Assembly: GCF_003610375.1 (NCBI RefSeq)
Contig: NZ_RAPZ01000011.1
Coordinates: 868,001 to 932,000, forward strand
Direction of reading: 5' to 3'
DNA from: Sphingomonas sp. PP-CC-1A-547
Lineage (GTDB): Bacteria; Pseudomonadota; Alphaproteobacteria; Sphingomonadales; Sphingomonadaceae
DNA: 64,000 bases
In this document: positions 22,441 to 29,689 of the stretch, piece by piece
Numbering within the stretch: position 1 is the stretch's first letter
Layout: each line of letters starts with the position of its first letter
Program-made: the position numbers and the translations under genes
The notes under the pieces: model-generated
What the model saw: only the letters and a program-made list of their open reading frames with translations
The model's database searches: none
What the model was told of the DNA's origin: nothing

Positions 22441-24123
22441 ATGTACAAGTCGACCCTTTGGGCGGCCGCGCTTGCGGCTGTGAGCCCGGCTGCCTTGCTG
22501 ATTTCGACGCAATCTGCACAGGCGCAGGTTCCCGTGGGGGCCGGTGGACAGCTCCAGCAGATCCCACCAGTACCGCTGAACGAGACGCCCGCGCCAGACT
22601 TCGGGTTCGAGCGCAAGACGCCGGTCGTCGTTGCCGCCACGGGTGGCCCTAAGACGCTCGTCCGGTCGCTGCGCGTGACCGGTGCGACGCTGTTTCCCGA
22701 GGCCGACCTGATCGCCGCATCACAATTCACGCCGAACAGCGAGCTCGACCTGTCCGACCTGAAGACGCTCGCCGCGCGGATCACCGCCTATTACACCAGC
22801 CGCGGCTATTTCGTCGCGAACGCCTACCTGCCCGCACAGGACGTACGGAGCGGCGCAGTGACGATCGCCATCATCGAGGGACGCTTCGGCGCGGTCGGCG
22901 TGAAGAATGAATCGCGACTGTCAGATAGCGTCGCGAACGGCATCCTCGCCGGGCTCGACGTCGGCGATCCTGTCGCGGTCGCGCCGCTCGAGCGTCGCTT
23001 GCTGATGTTGTCGGACCTGCCCGGCGTGCGCGTGTCATCGACGCTGAGCCCCGGCACCGCGGTCGGTACGTCCGACCTGCTGGTCGCGATCACCCCAGGC
23101 CAGAGCATCACCGGCAGTGTCGAGGCCGACAATGCCGGCAACCGCTACACCGGCGCCTACCGCGTCGGCGGCGTGGTCAACTGGAACAACCCGACCGGCT
23201 CGGGCGACGTGCTGAGCCTGCGCGCGCTGACCTCGTTCTCCGGGCTCGCCTACGGTCGCGCATCGTACCAGGCGCCGATCGGGCAGGTCACGCTCGGCGT
23301 CGCGTTCGCGCATCTCGAATACTCGCTGGGCAAGGAATTCGACAGCCTCGACGGCAGCGGCAATGCCGACATCGCGAGCGTTTATGCAAGCTATCCGCTG
23401 ATCCGGTCGCGCGACAACAATCTGTACGTGACGCTTGGCGGCGACGTGAAGTGGTTCGAGGACAAGATCGGCATCGTCGACGTCACCACTTTCCGCCGCG
23501 CGCAGGTCGTCACCGCGGGGCTGAGCGGCGATGAGCACGACACGCTGCTCGGCGGCGGCTGGAGCGCGTATTCGCTGAGTTATTCGGTCGGCAATCTCGA
23601 TATCCGCGGCGCCTATGAGCGCTCGGTCGACGCGCTGACCGCGCGCACCGACGGCAGCTACGGGAAGGTCCAGTTCAGCTTCGCGCGGTTACAGACGATC
23701 GCCGGGCCGCTGTCGCTGTTCGCCTCTGCCCGCGGGCAGATCGCGTTCAGCAACCTCGACATTTCCGAGAAGATGGAGCTGGGCGGCGCCTATGCCGTCC
23801 GCGCCTACCCAGAGGGCGAGGCTTACGGCGACCAAGGCTATGTCGCCACCGCCGAGGCACGGCTGGCCTTGCCGCAGGTCGTGCCGGGTGCGCTCCAGCT
23901 GTTCGGGTTCGTCGACGTCGGCGAGGTCGATTACGTCAAGGACCCGTATTTCGACGGATCGAACCACGCGAACCGCAGCGCGTACGGCGCTGGGCTGAGC
24001 TGGGCGGGACCGTACGGTATCGCCGCCAAGGCGACCTATGCACGCAAGCTCGGCGATGCCGATGCGACGTCCGCCCCCGACAAGTCGGGCCGCGCCTGGT
24101 TCCAGCTCTCGAAGACATTCTGA
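22441..24123 (+). CDS. TpsB outer-membrane transporter (ShlB/FhaC/HecB family)
   Basis: A 560-residue two-partner secretion pore. The signal peptide ends near QSAQAQ. Two POTRA domains follow: the first around KTLVRSLRVTGATLFPEADL and YYTSRGYFVANAYLPAQD, the second from about 150 to 215. The C-terminal beta barrel contains the loop-6 signature region near LGGAYAVRAYPEGEAYGDQG (VRGY-type motif seen here as VRAY) and ends RAWFQLSKTF with a terminal Phe. It starts at ATG 22441; the open frame upstream is not supported. The partner TpsA is 57 nt downstream. It exports the TpsA exoprotein across the outer membrane. Confidence 0.92.
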   Translation: MYKSTLWAAALAAVSPAALLISTQSAQAQVPVGAGGQLQQIPPVPLNETPAPDFGFERKTPVVVAATGGPKTLVRSLRVTGATLFPEADLIAASQFTPNSELDLSDLKTLAARITAYYTSRGYFVANAYLPAQDVRSGAVTIAIIEGRFGAVGVKNESRLSDSVANGILAGLDVGDPVAVAPLERRLLMLSDLPGVRVSSTLSPGTAVGTSDLLVAITPGQSITGSVEADNAGNRYTGAYRVGGVVNWNNPTGSGDVLSLRALTSFSGLAYGRASYQAPIGQVTLGVAFAHLEYSLGKEFDSLDGSGNADIASVYASYPLIRSRDNNLYVTLGGDVKWFEDKIGIVDVTTFRRAQVVTAGLSGDEHDTLLGGGWSAYSLSYSVGNLDIRGAYERSVDALTARTDGSYGKVQFSFARLQTIAGPLSLFASARGQIAFSNLDISEKMELGGAYAVRAYPEGEAYGDQGYVATAEARLALPQVVPGALQLFGFVDVGEVDYVKDPYFDGSNHANRSAYGAGLSWAGPYGIAAKATYARKLGDADATSAPDKSGRAWFQLSKTF

Positions 24124-24180
24124 GCGCACCAGCACCCCCCGAAATTCAGCGGCCATCGACCGCCACCGAGGATACCGCAC

Positions 24181-26913
24181 ATGACCCCCATCCCTTCGTC
24201 GATCAGAAACACCCGTCGCCCCGCTCCCACCGTCACGCGCACCAAGCGCGGCGGCTTGTTCGGCACCACCGGCCTCGCGCGGTTTGCCTGGCTGATCGGA
24301 TTCAGCCTCGCGGGCACGGTGGCAGCGCGCCCGGTCGAGGCGCAGACGCTCCCGACCGGCGGCGAAGTCGTCGCGGGCCAGGCGAGCATCGCGACCGGCA
24401 CCAAGTCGCTCACCGTGACGCAGACCAGCGACCGCGCAGCGATCAACTGGCAGTCCTTTTCGATCGGCAAGGGCAAGAGCGTCGTCTTCGACCAGCCCAA
24501 CAGCAGTTCGGTCGCATTGAACCGCGTGCTCGGCACCGATCCGTCGGTCATCCTCGGCAATCTGTCGGCGAACGGGAAGGTGTTCCTGGTCAATGCGAAC
24601 GGCATCCTGTTCGGCCAGACCGCCAACGTTAACGTCGGCGGCCTCGTGGCATCGACGCTGAACATTTCCGACGCCGATTTCCTCGCGGGCAAGAACAGTT
24701 TCGCGGGCACGAGCGGCGCTTCGGTCCAGAACGATGGCAAGATCACCGCGAAGGGCGGCTACGTCGCGTTGCTGGGCGCAAACGTCGGCAACAGCGGCAC
24801 GATCAAGGCGAACTTCGGCACGGTCGTGCTGGCGAGCGGCGAGGCGATCACGCTCGACGTCGCGGGCGACGGGCTGCTCAACGTCGCAGTCGACAAGGGC
24901 GCAGTCGGCGCGCTGGTGCGTAACGGCGGGCTGATCCGCGCCGACGGCGGCAAGGTCGTGATGACCGCGCAAGGCGCTGGCGACCTGCTCCACACCGCGG
25001 TCAACAACACCGGCATCGTCGAGGCGCGCACGTTGCAGAACCGCGGCGGCACGATCCTGCTGCTCGGCGACATGAAGACCGGCACGGTCAGCCTCGCCGG
25101 CACGCTCGATGCAAGCGCACCGGTCGGCGGCAATGGCGGCTTCATCGAGACGTCGGCGGCGACCGTGAACGTCGCCGATAGCGCAAAGGTCTCGACCTTC
25201 GCGCGGTCCGGCGCGACGGGCATGTGGCTGATCGATCCGCAGGATTACGTGATCGGCGCAGGCGGCAACATCTCGGGCGCGACGCTGTCGGCACAGCTCG
25301 TGACGACCAGCATCACGATCAGCACGATCCCCGCGGCGGGCGACACCACCACGGGCAACGGCGACATTTTCGTCAACGACGCGGTAGCCTGGACCGCGTC
25401 GGGCGTGCCGACGACGCTGACGATGAACGCGTTTCGCGACGTCAACATCAACGCGCCGATCACTGCCACCAACGGCAACATCGTCGCCTGCTGTGGCCGC
25501 GACGTGAACGTCAACGCGGACCTGACCACGACCAACGGCAGCATCCTGCTCAACGCCGGACGCAACGTGCAGGTGTTCCACGCGATCACGACGACCGACG
25601 GCAACATCGCCTTGTGCGCAGGGCATGACGTGATGATCGACGCGGCGGTCACGCTGACTCGCGGCACGACAATTCCGGCGCAGAGCCTCGGCCTGCCGGT
25701 CGGCCTCACGCTGATCGCTGGGTCGGACGGAACCGGGCCGGGCGTCAACGGCGGCACGATCGTGTTCTCCGCGCTGTCGCCACCGACCACGGTCACCGCG
25801 GCACCGGTGTCGATCAACTACAACCCGGTCTCGTACACCACGCCGACCGACTTCTCGACCGAGTTCGTCCTGACCGAGGGCGCGGCGATCACGCAGCGGA
25901 TGCTGCTGTTCCCGACCGCGCAGAAGGTCGCCGACGGCACGAATGCGGCGGTCTTGAGCGGGTTCAACACCAACGGCACCTCGGGCACGCCGACCGGCGT
26001 ATCGCTGGTCGCCGGCCCGAACGCGACCGCGACGTTCGACAGCACCGGCGAGGGCACGGGCATCGGCGTCAGCTTCAGCGGCTACACGCTGACCGGCGCG
26101 AACGCGGACCAATATGCGCTGGCGAGTTCGTGCTGCGTCGCCGGGTTCCGGACGACGGGGACGATTACGGCTGCCGCCCCGGCACCAGCGCCGGCGCCTG
26201 CCCCGGCACCAGCGCCTGCTCCGGCACCAGCTCCAGCTCCAGCTCCAGCTCCAGCGCCTTCACCGGCTCCAGCGCCTGCCCCGGCACCAGCGCCTGCTCC
26301 GGCACCAGCTCCAGCTCCAGCTCCAGCGCCTTCACCGGCTCCAGCGCCTGCACCGGCACCAGCGCCGGCACCAACGCCTGCCCCGGCACCGGCACCAGCG
26401 CCCGCTCCGGCACCAGCGCCTGCTCCAGCGCCTGCCCCGGCACCCGCACCGGCGCCCGCACCAGCACCAGCGCCTGCCCCGGTTCCAGCGCCTGCTCCGG
26501 CACCAGCGCCTGCTCCGGCACCAGCGCCCGCTCCAGCACCGGCGCCCGCACCGGCGCCTGCTCCGGCACCGGCACCGGCACCAACGCCGACACCAACCCC
26601 TACGCCTCCGCCAGTACTCACGCCGCCCCTCACCCCGACGCCGCCCCTCACGCCTGTTCCGAATCTGCCCAATGCTACGCGGCCGTTCCTTGATGTTCCG
26701 CCGGTGACGGTGCGCGTACCGACGCCGCCGACGATCGAGGTCGTGGAGGGTGGCGTAACGTATCCGACGCCAGAACGGCCGGGCACCGTGATCGTAGAAA
26801 CGCCCGAAACGCCGCAGGTCGTGCAACCGGTCGTCGAACGCCCGTTCGTGCAGCCTACGCCGCCCAACACGCCAGCCGTGCCCAATTATCCGCGGAAGCA
26901 GGCGCGTCATTGA
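24181..26913 (+). CDS. TpsA exoprotein with filamentous-haemagglutinin N-terminal domain and Ala-Pro tract
   Basis: A 910-residue secreted protein. A long signal region ends around ARPVEAQ, then the TPS secretion domain (about 55-300) shows LPTGGEVVAGQASIATGTK, INWQSFSIGKGKSVVF, LNRVLGTDPSVILG and NANGILFG, the counterpart of NPNGI. A beta-helix-like middle carries repeated N-I-N and GRDVNVNA segments (about 420-480). One YDG/MBG-type unit ends SGYTLTGANADQYAL near 640. About 665-805 is an almost pure Ala-Pro repeat, then a Pro/Thr stretch and a short tail. It is small for an adhesin. The Ala-Pro rod may span the periplasm or present the beta-helix. Partner of the TpsB gene upstream. Confidence 0.9.
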   Translation: MTPIPSSIRNTRRPAPTVTRTKRGGLFGTTGLARFAWLIGFSLAGTVAARPVEAQTLPTGGEVVAGQASIATGTKSLTVTQTSDRAAINWQSFSIGKGKSVVFDQPNSSSVALNRVLGTDPSVILGNLSANGKVFLVNANGILFGQTANVNVGGLVASTLNISDADFLAGKNSFAGTSGASVQNDGKITAKGGYVALLGANVGNSGTIKANFGTVVLASGEAITLDVAGDGLLNVAVDKGAVGALVRNGGLIRADGGKVVMTAQGAGDLLHTAVNNTGIVEARTLQNRGGTILLLGDMKTGTVSLAGTLDASAPVGGNGGFIETSAATVNVADSAKVSTFARSGATGMWLIDPQDYVIGAGGNISGATLSAQLVTTSITISTIPAAGDTTTGNGDIFVNDAVAWTASGVPTTLTMNAFRDVNINAPITATNGNIVACCGRDVNVNADLTTTNGSILLNAGRNVQVFHAITTTDGNIALCAGHDVMIDAAVTLTRGTTIPAQSLGLPVGLTLIAGSDGTGPGVNGGTIVFSALSPPTTVTAAPVSINYNPVSYTTPTDFSTEFVLTEGAAITQRMLLFPTAQKVADGTNAAVLSGFNTNGTSGTPTGVSLVAGPNATATFDSTGEGTGIGVSFSGYTLTGANADQYALASSCCVAGFRTTGTITAAAPAPAPAPAPAPAPAPAPAPAPAPAPAPSPAPAPAPAPAPAPAPAPAPAPAPSPAPAPAPAPAPAPTPAPAPAPAPAPAPAPAPAPAPAPAPAPAPAPAPAPVPAPAPAPAPAPAPAPAPAPAPAPAPAPAPAPAPTPTPTPTPPPVLTPPLTPTPPLTPVPNLPNATRPFLDVPPVTVRVPTPPTIEVVEGGVTYPTPERPGTVIVETPETPQVVQPVVERPFVQPTPPNTPAVPNYPRKQARH
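26176..26594 (+). repeat. Ala-Pro coding repeat inside tpsA
   Basis: About 420 bp of degenerate repeats built from GCxCCx units (such as CCAGCGCCTGCTCCGGCA) encode an alternating Ala-Pro run of about 135 residues, broken only by a few Ser, Thr and Val. Longer units recur, for example a GCTCCAGCTCCAGCT cluster near 26230 and again near 26310. The repeat allows length variation by slippage or recombination without frameshift if changes are in multiples of six. Confidence 0.9.
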
Positions 26914-26914
26914 G

Positions 26915-27637
26915 ATGATCGGGACTGCGCGGCGTGGCGTCTCGGCGCCCGCTCGCTGGTTTTCGCGCTGGCAGGCACTGCTAGGCTGGGGAATCGTTGC
27001 GAGCGCCGCCGCCGTACCGGGCATCGCGGCGTCCCCCGCGCCGGCTGCTATTGTCGCGACTGTGGCGTCGGACGATGCCGGCCGGTTCGGCGGCGTGGCG
27101 ACGTCCGACGACGTGCGCGACACGGTGAACTGGGTGTCGACGTCGCACGACAATCACGCGCTGCCGTTCGTCGTGATCGACAAGGTGAATGCGGTCGTGC
27201 TCGCGTTCGATGGCAGTGGCAATCTTCGCGGGCGGGCGCCGGCGTTGCTCGGGATGGCACGCGGGGACGTCAGCGTGCCGGGTATCGGCCAGCGCAAGCT
27301 CGCGACCATTACGCCCGCCGAGCGCACCACGCCGGCAGGTCGCTTCCAGGCCTCGCTCGGGCGCGATTTCGAACAGGATATCCTGTGGATCGACTATGAT
27401 GCCGCGCTGTCGCTGCACCGCGTGATCAAGGGTCGCCGCGTCGACGATCGCGCCGGACGGCTCGCATCGGCGACACCGAGCGATAACCGGATTTCATATG
27501 GCTGCGTGAATGTGCCGCCGGGATTTTACGACGATGTGGTGAAGCCGTTGTTCACCGGCACCGTCGGAATCGTCTACATCCTGCCCGAGACCAAGCCGCT
27601 GCGGAGCGTGTTCGCCGTGCCGGTCGAGGGGAAGTAG
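26915..27637 (+). CDS. YkuD-type L,D-transpeptidase-like protein, last gene of the TPS operon
   Basis: A 240-residue exported protein. A membrane/signal segment (about 20-45) precedes a region that ends in the YkuD active-site block RISYGCVNVPPGFYDDVV; the catalytic Cys is about 197. RTTPAGRF near 140 and a His in LSLHRVI near 170 are the other expected elements. The usual SxGCxR is here SYGCVN, with Asn in place of Arg. The start is 1 nt after the tpsA stop, implying translational coupling. L,D-transpeptidases cross-link peptidoglycan or attach proteins to it. Here it could anchor or permit passage of the TPS product; that is inference. Confidence 0.75.
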   Translation: MIGTARRGVSAPARWFSRWQALLGWGIVASAAAVPGIAASPAPAAIVATVASDDAGRFGGVATSDDVRDTVNWVSTSHDNHALPFVVIDKVNAVVLAFDGSGNLRGRAPALLGMARGDVSVPGIGQRKLATITPAERTTPAGRFQASLGRDFEQDILWIDYDAALSLHRVIKGRRVDDRAGRLASATPSDNRISYGCVNVPPGFYDDVVKPLFTGTVGIVYILPETKPLRSVFAVPVEGK

Positions 27638-27650
27638 CGGATCTCGCTGA

Positions 27651-27772
27651 TCCTCCCCCGCCCAGGGGGAGGTGGCACCGCAGGTGACGGAGGGGCGGAC
27701 ACGGAACCGGTGTTACCCTTTCCTCCCCCTCCGTCTGGCAAAAGCCAGCCACCTCCCCCTAGCGGGGGAGGA
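27651..27772. repeat. Sphingomonad-type intergenic inverted repeat (REP-like)
   Basis: Two inverted GC-rich arms: CCTCCCCCGCCCAGGGGGAG plus GTGGC and GACGGAGGGG on the left (27651-27695), and the reverse complement of nearly the same sequence on the right (27723-27772). Each arm is itself a hairpin (CCTCCCCC/GGGGGAGG). Elements with this consensus are scattered between genes in sphingomonad genomes. Here it lies between the convergent YkuD and oxygenase genes and may also serve as a two-way transcription end. Confidence 0.8.
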
Positions 27773-27787
27773 TTAGGAGGGCCTACT

Positions 27788-28504
27788 TCACTGGCACCAA
27801 GGCCGTTCGCGGTACCATTTCGTCAGAACGTACTTCACGCCCTGCTCGACCGGCATTCCCTGGTGGAGCGACCCTGAGTTCGGCGCGCCATACTCGTCCA
27901 TGTTGTTCCAGATCACGAGGTTGCCCGCTTTCGGCGCGATCATCACCCCCGCGGTCGGGTAGTTCGTGCGCCCTCCAGCCTCGGGCTCGTTGAGAAAAGT
28001 CATCGCCGACCACGTTCGCTGGCCGCCCATCGTCACCTGATCCAGCCAATAAGGCTGTTCGGTATCGAAATAGTCGTGATGCGGCTTGAACTCCTGCCCG
28101 ACCGCGTAACGCTGCCCCTGCAACGCTTCGCCGTAGCGCGGCTCGAGCCCCGTCAGCAGGTCGAGCTTGGTCTCGACCGCGGTCACGGGCGCCGGTCCGG
28201 GATAGAGGTAGCACGTCTCGCTGGTACGGTGCGGGGACACCGGGGCATCGCCGACGACCGGCGACGGCACGCGATTGGCCTCGATGAGCGCGATCACCGC
28301 GGCGCATTCGTCGAGCGTGAGAAAATCGCGAACGATATAAAGCTCCATGCCTTTCGCCGGCATCCGGACCGTGCCGGGATAGCACAGGATCCGATCGCGC
28401 ACCTGCTCGGCAGAGTTCGCCCTGCCAAGCGCTTCGCTTTGACCATCGCGACGATCGGTGGATCGTGCGTACGAATTGGCGCCCAGGCTTTCAATATTAG
28501 TCAT
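27788..28504 (-). CDS. 2-oxoglutarate/Fe(II) dioxygenase, prolyl 4-hydroxylase type
   Basis: A 238-residue dioxygenase of the P4Hc family. The iron triad is visible: His and Asp in KPHHDYFDTEQ and the distal His in SLHQGMPVEQG; the 2-oxoglutarate-binding Lys is in VKYVLTKWYRE near the end. MELYIVRDFLTLDECAAVI is the usual domain start. It lacks a signal peptide, so a cytosolic protein substrate (prolyl hydroxylation) is likely. ATG 28504 (MTNIESLG) is chosen over GTG 28531. It is a single gene convergent with the TPS operon across the inverted repeat. Target unknown. Confidence 0.85.
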   Translation of the reverse strand: MTNIESLGANSYARSTDRRDGQSEALGRANSAEQVRDRILCYPGTVRMPAKGMELYIVRDFLTLDECAAVIALIEANRVPSPVVGDAPVSPHRTSETCYLYPGPAPVTAVETKLDLLTGLEPRYGEALQGQRYAVGQEFKPHHDYFDTEQPYWLDQVTMGGQRTWSAMTFLNEPEAGGRTNYPTAGVMIAPKAGNLVIWNNMDEYGAPNSGSLHQGMPVEQGVKYVLTKWYRERPWCQ

Positions 28505-29062
28505 AAAGTCCGCAATACTCACAAGAATCACGATATGAATTATGACTTGGATCTATAAAGCAGGTTAAGTTTCGTACAACGTGCATCCTTATCAGATAAC
28601 CGACGTTTATCATGTACGACCAACATAGGTTAGGCCGGTTGCGCGACTACATCGCGAACCGCAGCCCTCATGGATGCGCATAAATCGCACCTACCGAAGA
28701 GTTCGGGAACATCCCCCGCTCCGCTGCCGGCGTGAGCCTTGGGTGACGCGATTGAACGACATCGGCGGAGACTTACCATGAACACGAGGTATCTCGTGGG
28801 TGCGGGACTGCGGTCCGGCACGTGCGCACCCTTGGCGGATAGACCGCGCTCGACCGCCGCATTCCAGCGCGGCGCTGCCTGCGCGATGGCGACGGCTGTT
28901 GCCGCGGAAGCACAGGACCAGCGCGTCTCGCAGCGGATCAAGAACCGGGACACCGAGCGCTTTCGGTAGGCGCTCGCGGGTCGCGCGCCGAACGCTCGAC
29001 CCACCAATGCTTCCCCAAATCTGCTCTTACTCGTCCTCGCGCCTCGCGGGGCCAGGATAGTC
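28505..29062. other. Intergenic region with one weak small reading frame
   Basis: These 558 bp contain an AT-richer start (28505-28640), probably the promoter of the dioxygenase gene, and one plausible small frame (28778-28969, described separately). Nothing else is recognisable on either strand. Confidence 0.45.
28778..28969 (+). CDS. Possible small protein of unknown function
   Basis: A 63-residue frame beginning MNTRYLVGAG with a GGAG sequence 7 nt before its ATG. It is basic (KNRDTERFR at the end) and Ala/Arg-rich, with no signal peptide, no membrane segment and no recognised domain. In GC-rich DNA a frame of this length arises easily by chance; only the SD supports it. Confidence 0.28.
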   Translation: MNTRYLVGAGLRSGTCAPLADRPRSTAAFQRGAACAMATAVAAEAQDQRVSQRIKNRDTERFR

Positions 29063-29506
29063 ATGTTCAAAAATCTTCTCGCCGGCGCCGCCGCGGCGTT
29101 CCTCGCAGTTATCCCGCAACCCTCGGCCGCGCAGACGGTGGTATTGCCGGGCGCGCTCCTGCTCGCTGGCTACCGCGCGACCTGCGGACCGGTCGACACG
29201 ATGATCCAGCCGATCAACGACATCGCCGCCGCGTACAAGGGTCGCATCATCCTCCACCCGCGCGTCCTCGACTTGCCGCGCGCACAGCAACTCTTCTGGT
29301 ACACACACGAATGCGCGCACCAGATCTTCGGTCCGGGCGAAGCCGCCGCGGATTGCTGGGCGGTGCAACAGGGCAAGATCCAGGGCTGGCTCACACGAGA
29401 CGAACTGTCGAAGCTGGGCGGAACGATGCGCTATTATCCAGGTGACGCGACGCATACCGACGGCGCGGCGCGGGTCGTGGCAATGGACGCCTGCTTCGCA
29501 CGATAG
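29063..29506 (+). CDS. Small secreted protein with HExxH metalloprotease-like motif
   Basis: A 147-residue exported protein; the signal peptide ends at QPSAAQ. The middle holds WYTHECAHQIFGPGEAAADC, where His82-Glu83-x2-His86 is a zinc-binding HExxH motif and Glu93 or Asp97 could supply the third ligand. Several Cys (about 41, 84, 98 and 144) could form disulfides. It is much smaller than most M48 or M78 peptidases but resembles minimal gluzincin cores. No operon partner: the next gene is the phytochrome, 183 bp on. Protease activity is a suggestion from the motif only; the family is not recognised. Confidence 0.7.
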   Translation: MFKNLLAGAAAAFLAVIPQPSAAQTVVLPGALLLAGYRATCGPVDTMIQPINDIAAAYKGRIILHPRVLDLPRAQQLFWYTHECAHQIFGPGEAAADCWAVQQGKIQGWLTRDELSKLGGTMRYYPGDATHTDGAARVVAMDACFAR

Positions 29507-29689
29507 TCCAGCGATCCCGGCGTATACTAGAAACTCAAGACGTTGGCGCTAGTTCGGTATCGACAACGCAATAACTACTTCCGCCTGATCCAGGTCGTTG
29601 ACAAGATCGCACCGACGGCTTCTGTATCGTTAGCGTAACGATACGGCTCATTGCGGTGTCGGATCGCCTCCGTCTGGATTGCACCCGCC

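Noticed and set aside
23689..26112. 807-residue open frame antisense to tpsB and tpsA
   Set aside because: Arg/Asp/Ala-rich shadow without signal, membrane or domain pattern.
26082..26885. Gly-Ala repeat protein antisense to the Ala-Pro tract
   Set aside because: It is just the reverse reading of the Ala-Pro codons; no promoter or SD.
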